Assembly: GCF_027497355.1 (NCBI RefSeq)
Contig: NZ_CP114909.1
Span: 1,860,001-1,924,000 of the forward strand
Source of the DNA: Micromonospora sp. WMMA1947
GTDB taxonomy: Bacteria; Actinomycetota; Actinomycetes; Mycobacteriales; Micromonosporaceae
Direction: 5' to 3'
Length of the DNA stretch: 64,000 nt
The notes beneath the pieces are model-generated. The model had not been told where the DNA came from, ran no database searches, and saw only the letters and a list, made by a program, of their open reading frames with translations. Of the stretch, positions 1 to 7,756 are shown piece after piece (position 1 is the first letter of the stretch; every line of letters begins with the position of its first letter). The position numbers and the translations under genes were made by a program.

Positions 1-325
1 GTCCGACGCGCAGCACCGCGCCCGCCGGGAGCGAGAGCGGCCGTCCCACGTCGCCCGGCCGGATGTCCCCGGTCCGCCACTCGACGACCACGTCGGCCGG
101 GGCGCCGATGAGCGCGACGGCGACGGCCCGGGTGAACCGCAGGGCACAGCCGGTCATGGTGATCTCCAGCCCGGCGGCGTGCTCGTCGTTGCCGACGAGC
201 CGGTTGGCCAGGCGCAGGGCGGCCGGGTCGAGGGCTCCGGAGCGGGGTACGCCGAGGTGCGCCCACCCGGACCGGCCCTGGTCCTGAACGGTGGTGAGCG
301 CCCCGGCCCGCAGCACCTCGATCAC
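1..325 (-). CDS. pxpC: 5-oxoprolinase subunit C (PxpC/KipA-like), partial
   Basis: This is the N-terminal part of a biotin-dependent carboxylase-like (AHS2/KipA) protein; the rest lies beyond the left edge. The PxpABC complex hydrolyses 5-oxoproline to glutamate with ATP. The visible residues include VIEVLRAGALTTVQDQGR and GVPRSGALDPAALRLANRLVGN, which are characteristic of the family's start. The GTG start at 325 overlaps the TGA of the upstream pxpB gene by 4 bases, so the two are probably translationally coupled. pxpA is not visible and may lie outside the window. Family assignment is secure; the exact reaction is inferred from the pairing. Confidence 0.85.
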   Translation of the reverse strand, partial: MIEVLRAGALTTVQDQGRSGWAHLGVPRSGALDPAALRLANRLVGNDEHAAGLEITMTGCALRFTRAVAVALIGAPADVVVEWRTGDIRPGDVGRPLSLPAGAVLRVG

Positions 326-936
326 GACGCGTCGACCAGCCGGACGCGGGTGCCGGGGGTGAGCCGGGCCGGCGGGTCGGCGTGCACGTCGAACAGCGGC
401 AGGTCGGTGCGGCCGACGAGCAGCCAGCCACCGGGTGACGCGGCGGGGTAGATGCCCGCGTACGGGCCGGCGAGCGCGACCGAGCCGGCCGGCACCCGGG
501 TACGCGGCGTGGCGAGCCGGGGGACGGCGAGCTCGGGCGGCAGCCCGGTCAGGTACGCGAACCCGGGCGCGAAGCCGCAGAACGCGACCCGGAACTCGGT
601 GCGCCGCAGCCGGTCGACGACGGCGGGCACGTCGGTGTCCCAGTGGCCGGCGACGCGCGGCAGGTCCTCCCCGTCGTACACGACTGGGACCCGGACCTCG
701 GCGGTGGCCGGGCCGGAGACGGCGGTGCGGGGCCGCCAGCCGGCGATCCGCGCGGCGGCCGTCTCCGGGTCCGGTACGCCGTCGAGCAGCACGGTGACCG
801 CGCCCGGGACGATCTCGGTGGCGGTCAGTTCGCCTGCCTCGCGCCGGTGCCACAGTTCGGCCCGCCACGCCTGCGCCTGCTCCGCGTCGTCGCAGTCGAG
901 GAGAAGGGCGTACGCCCCGACCGGCCGGATCCGCAT
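322..936 (-). CDS. pxpB: 5-oxoprolinase subunit B (PxpB/KipI-like)
   Basis: A 204-residue AHS1-domain protein, the partner of PxpC in ATP-dependent 5-oxoproline hydrolysis. Recognisable stretches are RVPVVYDGEDLPRVA, FAPGFAYLTGLPPEL and the C-terminal SPGGWLLVGRTDLPLFD. The reading frame stays open far upstream, but the ATG at 936 follows a GGGAGG Shine-Dalgarno sequence and gives the usual family length, so the longer upstream extension is rejected. It is the first gene of the visible pxpB-pxpC pair, with a 4-base overlap. Confidence 0.87.
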   Translation of the reverse strand: MRIRPVGAYALLLDCDDAEQAQAWRAELWHRREAGELTATEIVPGAVTVLLDGVPDPETAAARIAGWRPRTAVSGPATAEVRVPVVYDGEDLPRVAGHWDTDVPAVVDRLRRTEFRVAFCGFAPGFAYLTGLPPELAVPRLATPRTRVPAGSVALAGPYAGIYPAASPGGWLLVGRTDLPLFDVHADPPARLTPGTRVRLVDAS

Positions 937-977
937 CCGGTCATCCTCCCGCCGGGTGAGGTGACGGTCCACACTAC

Positions 978-1005
978 TTGCAAGTAACCTACGCTGTCGT
1001 AACCT
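978..1005 (+). promoter_or_regulatory. promoter of the hemolysin III-like gene, probably leaderless
   Basis: TTGCAA (978-983) and TAACCT (1000-1005) are separated by 16 bases. The GTG start at 1012 is 7 bases after the -10 box, where transcription would begin, and no Shine-Dalgarno sequence precedes it. This suggests a leaderless mRNA. Confidence 0.5.
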
Positions 1006-1011
1006 AATGAC

Positions 1012-1689
1012 GTGACGACCTCCGCACCGTTCCGGCTCCGGCCGGCCGACATCGGGAAGCCGCGTATGCGCGGCTGGCTGCACGCGTACGCGTTCTTCGC
1101 CGCTCTCGTCTGCGGCATCGTGCTCTGTTCGATCGCCGCCGGTCGTCCCGGCTGGGCACCGCTGGTGAGCTGCCTGATCTACAGCTTCACGGTGTGCGGG
1201 CTGTTCGGCACCAGCGCGCTCTACCACCGGCGGGTCTGGTCCGAACGCGGCTATCAGATCATGCGCCGGATGGACCACTCGATGATCTTCGTGTTCATCG
1301 CCGGGACCTACACACCGTTCTGCGCGCTGCTGCTGGACACCCGGCAGGCCACGATCATGCTGAGCCTGGTCTGGGGCGGCGCGATCGCGGGCGTGGCGGT
1401 CAAGCTGATCTGGCCGCACGCGCCGCGCTGGGTCTCCGCCCCGCTCTATCTGGCGCTCGGCTGGGTCGCGGTGGCCATGCTGCCGCAGATCCTGCACGCA
1501 GGTGGCGTGACCGCGCTGGTGCTGCTGAGCGTGGGCGGCGCGATCTACAGCGTGGGCGCGGTGTTCTACGCGCTGCGCCGGCCGAACCCGTGGCCCACCG
1601 TCTTCGGGCACCACGAGTTCTTCCACGCCTGCACGCTCGTCGCGGCGATCTGCCACCACATCGCGATCTACTTCGCGTTGTTCGCCTGA
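1012..1689 (+). CDS. hemolysin III / PAQR (TrhA) family membrane protein
   Basis: A 225-residue polytopic membrane protein with about seven hydrophobic segments. It carries the family's conserved polar motifs: SALYHRR in the second segment region, DHSMIFVFIAGTYTPF, and GHHEFFHACTLVAAICHHIAIY near the C terminus. Bacterial members (YqfA/TrhA, hemolysin III) are related to PAQR receptors with a metal-site of Ser/His residues; they have been linked to membrane-energy or fluidity homeostasis, and the hemolysin label is historical. The GTG start at 1012 is chosen because a -10 box sits 6 bases upstream. The gene is monocistronic and ends at a convergent terminator. Confidence 0.88.
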   Translation: MTTSAPFRLRPADIGKPRMRGWLHAYAFFAALVCGIVLCSIAAGRPGWAPLVSCLIYSFTVCGLFGTSALYHRRVWSERGYQIMRRMDHSMIFVFIAGTYTPFCALLLDTRQATIMLSLVWGGAIAGVAVKLIWPHAPRWVSAPLYLALGWVAVAMLPQILHAGGVTALVLLSVGGAIYSVGAVFYALRRPNPWPTVFGHHEFFHACTLVAAICHHIAIYFALFA

Positions 1690-1718
1690 GCCGAGCCGGA
1701 CCGGCCCCGGACATGCGC

Positions 1719-1746
1719 GAGGGCCCCGCACCGTTGCGGGGCCCTC
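1719..1746. terminator. bidirectional terminator hairpin
   Basis: A perfect 12-bp inverted repeat (gagggccccgca / tgcggggccctc) with a 4-base loop lies between two convergent genes, 30 bases after one stop and 14 bases after the other. Confidence 0.8.
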
Positions 1747-1759
1747 GGGTTCTGGGGGG

Positions 1760-2050
1760 TCAGGCCGGGTAGCCCGAGCCCGGACGGCGCACCTCGCGGT
1801 ACTCCTCGCGTACGACGCGGTCGTCGCGCACCGGCACCACCGGCTCGGCCACGACCTGCTCGCGTACCGGAGCGGCCACCACACGGCGGCGGCTGTTCCA
1901 GAAGTAGAGCGTGGTGAGCAGGCCGGCGACGCCGGCGAGCATGAGCACCCAGCCCACCACGTTGAGGTTCAGCCATCCGAGATTGGCGTCGACGGCGAAC
2001 GCGAAGATCGCGCCGAGCGCGATGAGGAAGATGCTGGCACCGATGCCCAT
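1760..2050 (-). CDS. small two-TM membrane protein, DUF6458-like
   Basis: A 96-residue protein beginning MGIGASIFLIALGAI, with two transmembrane helices (about residues 3-20 and 30-50) and a charged tail rich in R, E and V. The start at 2050 has an AGGAGG sequence 7 bases upstream. The function is unknown. A clear paralogue (4128-4397) shares the MGIG..IFLIALGAI opening, the N-terminal helices and the FW(N/Q)xRR junction. A weak promoter is possible upstream (TTGACG, 2149-2144). Confidence 0.75.
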   Translation of the reverse strand: MGIGASIFLIALGAIFAFAVDANLGWLNLNVVGWVLMLAGVAGLLTTLYFWNSRRRVVAAPVREQVVAEPVVPVRDDRVVREEYREVRRPGSGYPA

Positions 2051-2167
2051 GACGTCGCCTCCTTGGCGTCCTGCTGGCGTTTCCTGCCCGCCGCGGCCAT
2101 GGATGAGGTAGCGGCACTCATCGACATACCCAGGCGCTTTGATCGTCAATCAGGCAAGCTGGGCGGT

Positions 2168-2704
2168 ATGACGGATGGCAGGAACGGGCAGCGGACGCTG
2201 GTGCTGCTGCGGCACGCCAAGGCCGAGCAGTCCGGGGACCTCCCGGACGCGGAACGGTCGCTCACCGCGCGGGGGCACGCCGACGCCGCCACCGCGGGCG
2301 CCTGGCTGGCCCGGCACGCGCTGCTCCCCGACGTGGTCCTCTGCTCGCCCGCCCGGCGCACCCGGCAGACCTGGCACGACGTGGCGATGGGCATGAGCGG
2401 TGCCCCGCCGGAGGGCGGTCCCGCGGGCCCGGCTCCCGCGGTGCGATACGAGGTGACCGCGTACGACGCGCTTCCGGATCAGCTGCTGGAGCTGCTGTGG
2501 ACGGTCGAGCCGACGGCCGGGACGGTGCTGCTGGTCGCCCACAACCCGGGGATCTCCCTGCTGTCGGCGCTGCTCGATCCGCAGCGGGCCGACCCGGACG
2601 GGCTGCGGACCACCGACCTGGTGGTGCACCGGCCGACGACCCGCTGGGCCGACCTCGCGCCGGGGAACGCGCCGATCACCGGCCGCCACACCGCGCGCGC
2701 CTGA
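2168..2704 (+). CDS. SixA-like histidine phosphatase family protein
   Basis: A 178-residue member of the phosphoglycerate-mutase-like (histidine phosphatase) superfamily. The phospho-accepting His lies in LVLLRHAKAEQ (RHA variant of RHG) and the second catalytic His in VLLVAHNPGIS. RSLTARGHADA and CSPARRTRQTW match the SixA/phosphohistidine-phosphatase subgroup. The ATG at 2168 is the first start giving the canonical N terminus; earlier in-frame ATGs would add an unrelated extension. It is probably cytoplasmic, and its substrate is unknown. Confidence 0.85.
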   Translation: MTDGRNGQRTLVLLRHAKAEQSGDLPDAERSLTARGHADAATAGAWLARHALLPDVVLCSPARRTRQTWHDVAMGMSGAPPEGGPAGPAPAVRYEVTAYDALPDQLLELLWTVEPTAGTVLLVAHNPGISLLSALLDPQRADPDGLRTTDLVVHRPTTRWADLAPGNAPITGRHTARA

Positions 2705-2714
2705 GCGGCCGGGC

Positions 2715-3125
2715 TCAGCCGACGCGGGTGTCGTACGCCGCCCGGTTGGCGAGCACGTCGTCCATGTGCGCCTCCGCCCAGGACTTCAAGCCGCGGATCA
2801 TCTCGTGCAAGGAGTACCCGAGGTCGGTCAGCTCGTAGGTGACAGTGACCGGCACCGTCGGCTCCACGGTGCGGGTGATCATGCCGTCGCGTTCCAGGGC
2901 GCGCAGCGTCTGGGTGAGCATCTTCTGGCTGACCCCGGGGAGCGTGCGGAACAGCTCGGAGTACCGCCTCGGCCGCGGGTCGCCGGCGCAGTCCGCGCCG
3001 AACCGGTGCGAGCCGTCGCTGCGCAACGCGGCCAGCACCAGCGTGACCCACTTGTCGGTGATCCGGTCGAGCAGTTGCCGGCTGGGGCACCCGGCCAGGA
3101 ACGCGTCGTACTCGGCCTTGCTCAT
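2715..3125 (-). CDS. HxlR family winged-helix transcriptional regulator
   Basis: A 136-residue HxlR-type regulator. The N-terminal Cys motif (GCPSRQLLDRITDKWVTLVL), the wing region RRYSELFRTLPGVSQKMLTQ and RTVEPTVPVTVTYELTDLG are diagnostic. AGGAG precedes the ATG. It is divergent from an aldo/keto reductase, with a dyad-rich 129-bp intergenic region. HxlR members commonly control the divergent redox gene in response to electrophiles or oxidants sensed through the N-terminal Cys, so autoregulation plus control of the reductase is the natural inference. Confidence 0.9.
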   Translation of the reverse strand: MSKAEYDAFLAGCPSRQLLDRITDKWVTLVLAALRSDGSHRFGADCAGDPRPRRYSELFRTLPGVSQKMLTQTLRALERDGMITRTVEPTVPVTVTYELTDLGYSLHEMIRGLKSWAEAHMDDVLANRAAYDTRVG

Positions 3126-3160
3126 CTCTGCTCCTGCCGCCTCGGTGAGCTACGCACTTT

Positions 3161-3194
3161 GAGGTGCCTACTTCCCGATGGAAAGTTACACCTC
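3161..3194. promoter_or_regulatory. candidate HxlR operator
   Basis: Two nearly concentric dyads lie between the divergent genes. GAGGTG (3161-3166) pairs with CACCTC (3189-3194), and ACTT (3170-3173) pairs with AAGT (3183-3186). The inner ACTT/AAGT spacing fits winged-helix dimers of the HxlR type. Binding by the adjacent regulator is inferred. Confidence 0.45.
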
Positions 3195-3254
3195 GATAGT
3201 GGAAGCCGGCCGCCCCGATCCGGCGGCGTCGCGAAAACGACGAGAGGTACACGC

Positions 3255-4121
3255 ATGGCCCGCACCACCCTTCCCGGCGGCACCTGGACGCTGGGCGACC
3301 TGACCGTCACCCGGTTCGGCTACGGCGCGATGCAACTCGCCGGCCCCTGGGTCATGGGACCACCGGCCGACCACGAGGGCGCCCTGGCCGTGCTGCGTGA
3401 GGCGGTCGCGCTCGGCATCACCCACATCGACACCAGCGCGGCGTACGGGCCGCACGTCACCAACCGGCTGATCCGGGAGGCGCTGCACCCGTACCCGGAG
3501 ACGCTGCACATCGTCACGAAGGTCGGCGCGGACCGGGACGAGCAGGGCGGCTGGCCCACGGCCCGGGATCCGCAGAGCCTGCGCCGACAGGTCCGGGAGA
3601 ACCTGGAGACGCTCGGCGTGGACGCGCTCGGCCTGGTCAACCTGCGGCTCGGCGACGCCGAGGGGCCGAAGCCCGGCTCGCTCGCCGAGGCGCTGGAGAC
3701 GCTCGTCGCGCTCCAGCAGGAGGGCGTGATCCGCCACCTGGGCCTGAGCAACGTGACGCCGGAACAGGTCGCCGAGGCACGGACCATCGCACCGATCGCC
3801 TGCGTGCAGAACCGGTACAACCTGGCCCACCGCGACGACGACGACCTGATCGACGAACTGGCCCGGCAGGGTGTCGCCTACGTGCCGTTCTTCCCGCTCG
3901 GCGGGTTCACCCCGGTGCAGTCCTCGGCGTTGTCGGCGGTGGCCGAGCGCCTGGGGGCGACACCGATGGGCGTCGCCCTGGCCTGGCTGCTGCGGCGCTC
4001 GCCGAACATCCTGCTGATCCCCGGCACCAAGTCCGTCGCGCACCTGCGCGAGAACATCGCCGGCGCCGGGCTGGCGCTCTCCGGCGACGACCTCGCCGAG
4101 CTGGACCGGATCGGCCGCTGA
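3255..4121 (+). CDS. aldo/keto reductase family oxidoreductase
   Basis: A 288-residue TIM-barrel NADPH-dependent reductase. The catalytic Asp and Tyr are in HIDTSAAYGPH and the Lys in IVTKVGADRD. The usual catalytic His position reads VNLRLG, as in the YdbC-like subgroup that lacks it. Cofactor-binding residues are near IPGTKSVAHLREN. The start at 3255 has GAGAGG 7 bases upstream. Divergence from the HxlR regulator suggests induction by a reactive carbonyl or similar stress. The substrate is unknown. Confidence 0.9.
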   Translation: MARTTLPGGTWTLGDLTVTRFGYGAMQLAGPWVMGPPADHEGALAVLREAVALGITHIDTSAAYGPHVTNRLIREALHPYPETLHIVTKVGADRDEQGGWPTARDPQSLRRQVRENLETLGVDALGLVNLRLGDAEGPKPGSLAEALETLVALQQEGVIRHLGLSNVTPEQVAEARTIAPIACVQNRYNLAHRDDDDLIDELARQGVAYVPFFPLGGFTPVQSSALSAVAERLGATPMGVALAWLLRRSPNILLIPGTKSVAHLRENIAGAGLALSGDDLAELDRIGR

Positions 4122-4127
4122 GACGCG

Positions 4128-4397
4128 TCAGGACGGAGGGGCCGTCGGCGGCGGCGGGTCGGGCGGCGGCGGCATCATCGCGGTCGGATGCGACAGCCGG
4201 TTCTCCTCCACGATGAGCGTGCGGGCCCGCTTGCGGCGGTCCTGCCAGAACCACAGCGTGGTCAGCAGGACGCCCAGCCCGGCCAGGATGAACACCCAGC
4301 CGACCGCGCGCAGGTCGATCCACCAGACGTTGGCTCGGATGGCGAAGGTCATGATCGCGCCGAGCGCGATGAGAAAGATGGCGCTACCAATGCCCAT
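4128..4397 (-). CDS. small two-TM membrane protein, DUF6458-like (paralogue)
   Basis: An 89-residue protein beginning MGIGSAIFLIALGAI, with two hydrophobic helices, a basic stretch (WFWQDRRKRAR) and a proline-rich tail. It is a paralogue of the gene ending at 1760. The tails differ completely while the membrane halves are conserved, so the membrane part is likely the functional core. It converges on the aldo/keto reductase with a 6-base gap. Function is unknown. Confidence 0.75.
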   Translation of the reverse strand: MGIGSAIFLIALGAIMTFAIRANVWWIDLRAVGWVFILAGLGVLLTTLWFWQDRRKRARTLIVEENRLSHPTAMMPPPPDPPPPTAPPS

Positions 4398-4500
4398 GTG
4401 CGCTGCACTCCCCCGTGCGATGGCCTTGGGCGTACTCGGTCGTGGTCCGCGACGGTTACCCGCCACCGGCCCGCCTATCCACCCGTGGCGCACGCACGAC

Positions 4501-4532
4501 GACGGCCGGCGGGCTGGTGCCCGCCGGCCGTC
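4501..4532 (-). terminator. terminator downstream of the acyl-CoA dehydrogenase
   Basis: A perfect 13-bp inverted repeat (gacggccggcggg / cccgccggccgtc, 6-base loop) starts 50 bases past the fadE-like stop. There is no T-run, as is usual in this group. Confidence 0.65.
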
Positions 4533-4581
4533 GTCATGAGGGGGAGAGTGACGCTTCAGGGGTGAAAGCCCCCGGAAGGGC

Positions 4582-6438
4582 TCAGAAAGCCTCCTCCGGG
4601 AGGTCCATGATCTCCAGGTCGGTGCCCTCGATGATCCGCCGGTCGGCGCCGATGCGGGGCAGCACCTCGCGGGCGAAGAACCGGGCGGCGGCGACCTTGC
4701 CGGTGTAGAAGGACTTGTCGGCCGCGGAGACCTCGCCGGCCAGCGCCTTCAGCGCCACGTCCGCCTGCTTCTGGAGCAGCCAGCCGACCACCAGGTCACC
4801 GATCGCCAGCAGGAACCGGCGGCTGCTCAGGCCGACCTTGTAGAGCGCGCGGGTGTCGCCGCCCTGGGCCTCGCCCAGCCAGCCGGTCATCACGCCGAGG
4901 ATGTTCTGGATCTCGGCGAGCGCCTTGCCGAGCGCCTGACGCTCCTCCTTGAGCTGGCCGTTGCCGGCCTCGGAGGCGATGTGCTCCTGGATCTCGGCGG
5001 CGACAGCCATCAGGGCCTTGCCGTTGTCCCGGACGATCTTCCGGAAGATCAGGTCGAGGCTCTGGATCGCGGTGGTGCCCTCGTACAGGGTGTCGATCTT
5101 GGCGTCGCGGACGTACTGCTCCAGCGGGTAGTCCTGGAGGAAGCCGGAACCGCCGTAGGTCTGCAGCGACTCGTGGCCGAGCAGCTCGTACGCACGCTCC
5201 GAGCCGACGCCCTTGACCAGCGGCAGCAGCAGGTCGTTGACCCGCTTGGCCAGCTTGGTGGCCTTCTCGTCACCGGCCGCCTCGGCGATCGCGACCTTGT
5301 CCTGCCAGCTCGCGGTGTAGCAGACCAGCGCGCGCAGGCCCTCGGCGTACGACTTCTGCAGCAGCAGCGAGCGGCGCACGTCCGGGTGGTTGGTGATGGT
5401 CACCCGCGGGGCGGTCTTGTCGGCCATCTGGGTGAGGTCGGCGCCCTGCACCCGGTTCTTGGCGTACTCCAGCGCGTTCAGGTAACCGGTGGAGAGCGTG
5501 GCGATGGCCTTGGTGCCGACCAGCATCCGGGCGTACTCGATGATCATGAACATCTGGCGGATGCCGTCGTGCTTCTCGCCCAGCAGCCAGCCCTTGGCCG
5601 GTACGCCGTGCTCGCCGAAGGTCACCTCGCAGGTGTTCGAGACCTTCAGGCCCATCTTGTGCTCGACGTTGGTGGCGTAGACGCCGTTGCGCTCGCCCAG
5701 CTCGCCGGTCTCGGGGTCGAAGTGGTACTTCGGCACGACGAACAGCGACAGGCCCTTGGTGCCCGGGCCGCCGACGCCCTCGACGCCGACCGGACGGGCC
5801 AGCACGTAGTGGACGATGTTGTCGCTCAGGTCGTGCTCACCGGAGGTGATGAAGCGCTTCACGCCCTCGATGTGCCACGAGCCGTCCGGCTGCTGGATCG
5901 CGCGGGTACGGCCGGCGCCCACGTCCGAGCCGGCGTCCGGCTCGGTGAGGACCATGGTCGAGCCCCACTGCTTGTCGATGAACAGCCGGGCCCACTTCTT
6001 CTGCTCCTCGGTGCCCTCGACGTGCAGCACGTGGGCGAAGGACGGGCCGGAGGCGTACATCCAGATCGGGGCGTTGGCGCCGAGCACCAGCTCGGCGAGC
6101 GACCACCAGAGGGCGCGCGGGGCGTTGGTGCCGCCCAGGACCTCCGGCAGGTCCAGGCGCCAGAACTCGGAGTCCATGAACGCCTTGTACGACTTCTTGA
6201 ACGACTCCGGCAGCGGCGCGGTGAACGTCGCCGGGTCGAAGACCGGCGGGTTGCGGTCGCTGTCCGAGTAGCTGGCAGCCAGGTCCTCGCGGGCGAGACG
6301 GTCGACCTCGCCGAGGAAGCTGCGGGCGGTGTCGACGTCCAGGTCCGTGAACGGAGCCTGGCCGAGCGTCCGGTCCGCCCCGAATACCTCGAACAGGTTG
6401 AACTCGAGGTCCCGCACATTGCTCTTGTAGTGGGTCAT
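4582..6438 (-). CDS. FadE5-like acyl-CoA dehydrogenase
   Basis: A 618-residue acyl-CoA dehydrogenase of the long form with an extra C-terminal helical domain, like mycobacterial FadE5. It oxidises acyl-CoA to trans-2-enoyl-CoA using FAD. Visible features are the N-terminal region [19 protein letters not shown], the flavin/substrate segment [27 protein letters not shown], the ETF-facing [19 protein letters not shown] and the C-terminal [15 protein letters not shown], where the Glu is the usual catalytic base position. Typical acyl-CoA dehydrogenases have about 380 residues. The promoter region carries palindromes shared with the etfD-like gene at 28190-30388, its likely electron-acceptor partner. 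Confidence 0.88.
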   Translation of the reverse strand: MTHYKSNVRDLEFNLFEVFGADRTLGQAPFTDLDVDTARSFLGEVDRLAREDLAASYSDSDRNPPVFDPATFTAPLPESFKKSYKAFMDSEFWRLDLPEVLGGTNAPRALWWSLAELVLGANAPIWMYASGPSFAHVLHVEGTEEQKKWARLFIDKQWGSTMVLTEPDAGSDVGAGRTRAIQQPDGSWHIEGVKRFITSGEHDLSDNIVHYVLARPVGVEGVGGPGTKGLSLFVVPKYHFDPETGELGERNGVYATNVEHKMGLKVSNTCEVTFGEHGVPAKGWLLGEKHDGIRQMFMIIEYARMLVGTKAIATLSTGYLNALEYAKNRVQGADLTQMADKTAPRVTITNHPDVRRSLLLQKSYAEGLRALVCYTASWQDKVAIAEAAGDEKATKLAKRVNDLLLPLVKGVGSERAYELLGHESLQTYGGSGFLQDYPLEQYVRDAKIDTLYEGTTAIQSLDLIFRKIVRDNGKALMAVAAEIQEHIASEAGNGQLKEERQALGKALAEIQNILGVMTGWLGEAQGGDTRALYKVGLSSRRFLLAIGDLVVGWLLQKQADVALKALAGEVSAADKSFYTGKVAAARFFAREVLPRIGADRRIIEGTDLEIMDLPEEAF

Positions 6439-6465
6439 GCTCGCTGGCCCCGCTTCCGGACAGGT

Positions 6466-6506
6466 GTTACCGATCAGTAACTCCAGACTGTATTACTCGC
6501 CGGTAG
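6466..6506. promoter_or_regulatory. tandem palindromic operators upstream of the fadE5-like gene
   Basis: GTTAC-cgatca-GTAAC (6466-6481) is a perfect interrupted palindrome. A degenerate copy, TTACTcgccGGTAG, lies at 6493-6506, with centres 26 bp apart. Candidate promoter boxes TTGTCG (6516-6511) and TACAGT (6492-6487) on the minus strand lie between or under them. The same GTTAC-N6-GTAAC element overlaps the etfD-like promoter at 30437. A TetR-type fatty-acid regulator is the likely but unproven ligand. Confidence 0.6.
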
Positions 6507-6554
6507 GCAACGACAAGCGGATCTCGGAAGTGACAGCGATTACACACTTCCCGT

Positions 6555-7682
6555 TCATCCGTCGGCGGCGCCGACCTCCCAGCTCGGAACCGGGGCGGCG
6601 GTGGCGCTGCGCGGGCCGACGTACTCCATCAGGACCAGCGCGATGTCGTCGTCGAGCCGGCCGTGCACCCACTCGACAAGGGCGGTCTCCAGCGAGGCCA
6701 GCCCGTCGGCGACGGTGCCGTGACCGAGCAGCCGCCAGGCGCGGTCGGCGGTGGGGAAGAATTCGCCGTCCCGGCGCGCCTCGCCCAGCCCGTCGGTGAA
6801 CAGCAGCAGCCGGTCACCCGGCTCCAGCCGCTCCACCCGGGGCCGGACCACGGGCATGAAGCCGAGCGGTGGCGCGGGCGCGGGCGGCTCCAGCGGTATC
6901 ACCGCGCCCCGGCGCAGCAGCAACGGTGACGGGTGCCCGCAGTTGACGATGGTGAGCGTGCCGCCGCGCTCCTCGACCAGGGCCGCGGTGACGAAGTCCT
7001 CGTCGCCGACGTTGCGGGCCACCGCCCGGTCCAGGTCGGTGACCACCGCACGCAGGTCGGCCCGCTCGTACGCGACGTGCCGGTAGGAGCCGAGCACGAT
7101 GCTGGCCAGGCGAACGGCGTCCAGCCCTTTGCCCCGTACGTCACCGATGATCATGCGGACGCCGTACGGGGTGTCCATCACCTCGTACAGGTCCCCGCCG
7201 ATCTCGGCCGTAGCGGTGGAGGAGATGTACCGGGCGGCCACTGCCAGCGTGCCGACCTGCGGGCCGAGCGGTCGCAGCACCGCCTGCTGGGCGACCGAGG
7301 CGAGCCGGGACAGCTCGGCGATCCGGTCCACCTGACGCTGGCGCATCGCCGCCGTGGCCGCCGCGATCGCGGTGGCCACCCCGACCGCTGTCACGTTGAC
7401 GACTGTCACCAGCGGGCTGCCCCGCTCCGCGACCGCGAAGCCGATGCCGAGGGCGATGGCCAGCCCGCCCACCGCGAGCACCACTCGCCAGGACGCCAGC
7501 GCCGCCGCGATGAACGGCGCGACAACCATCAGCGCGAGGTAGTGCGCCGGACGGCCGTCGGCCAGTTCCACGGCGACCACGATCGCGAGCAGCGCAAGGG
7601 CCGCGCCGAGGCCGGCGCGGGATCCGGGACTCAGCGGGCCTCGGCCCGGCTGGAAGGGTTGCGTGCGTACATCGGACAGCAT
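6555..7682 (-). CDS. membrane-anchored SpoIIE-type PP2C phosphatase
   Basis: A 375-residue protein with four or five N-terminal transmembrane helices (about residues 25-115), a short coiled linker (RQRQVDRIAELSRLASVAQQ) and a C-terminal SpoIIE/RsbU-type PP2C domain. Metal-binding motifs are EIGGDLYEVMD, MIIGDVRGKGLDA, LLLFTDGLGEARR and LDDDIALVLMEY. Such enzymes dephosphorylate anti-anti-sigma factors or similar phosphoproteins. The ATG at 7682 gives the most plausible N terminus; the ribosome site is weak. An IS110 element ends only 57 bases upstream, so the native promoter has been separated from what was once its upstream context. Confidence 0.87.
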   Translation of the reverse strand: MLSDVRTQPFQPGRGPLSPGSRAGLGAALALLAIVVAVELADGRPAHYLALMVVAPFIAAALASWRVVLAVGGLAIALGIGFAVAERGSPLVTVVNVTAVGVATAIAAATAAMRQRQVDRIAELSRLASVAQQAVLRPLGPQVGTLAVAARYISSTATAEIGGDLYEVMDTPYGVRMIIGDVRGKGLDAVRLASIVLGSYRHVAYERADLRAVVTDLDRAVARNVGDEDFVTAALVEERGGTLTIVNCGHPSPLLLRRGAVIPLEPPAPAPPLGFMPVVRPRVERLEPGDRLLLFTDGLGEARRDGEFFPTADRAWRLLGHGTVADGLASLETALVEWVHGRLDDDIALVLMEYVGPRSATAAPVPSWEVGAADG

Positions 7683-7756
7683 GCCTGATGGACGTGAGCG
7701 GGAGAATGAACCTGGCCCGTCGGTCGTGGAAGTTCTGCCCGAGTGGCCGGACGCTC

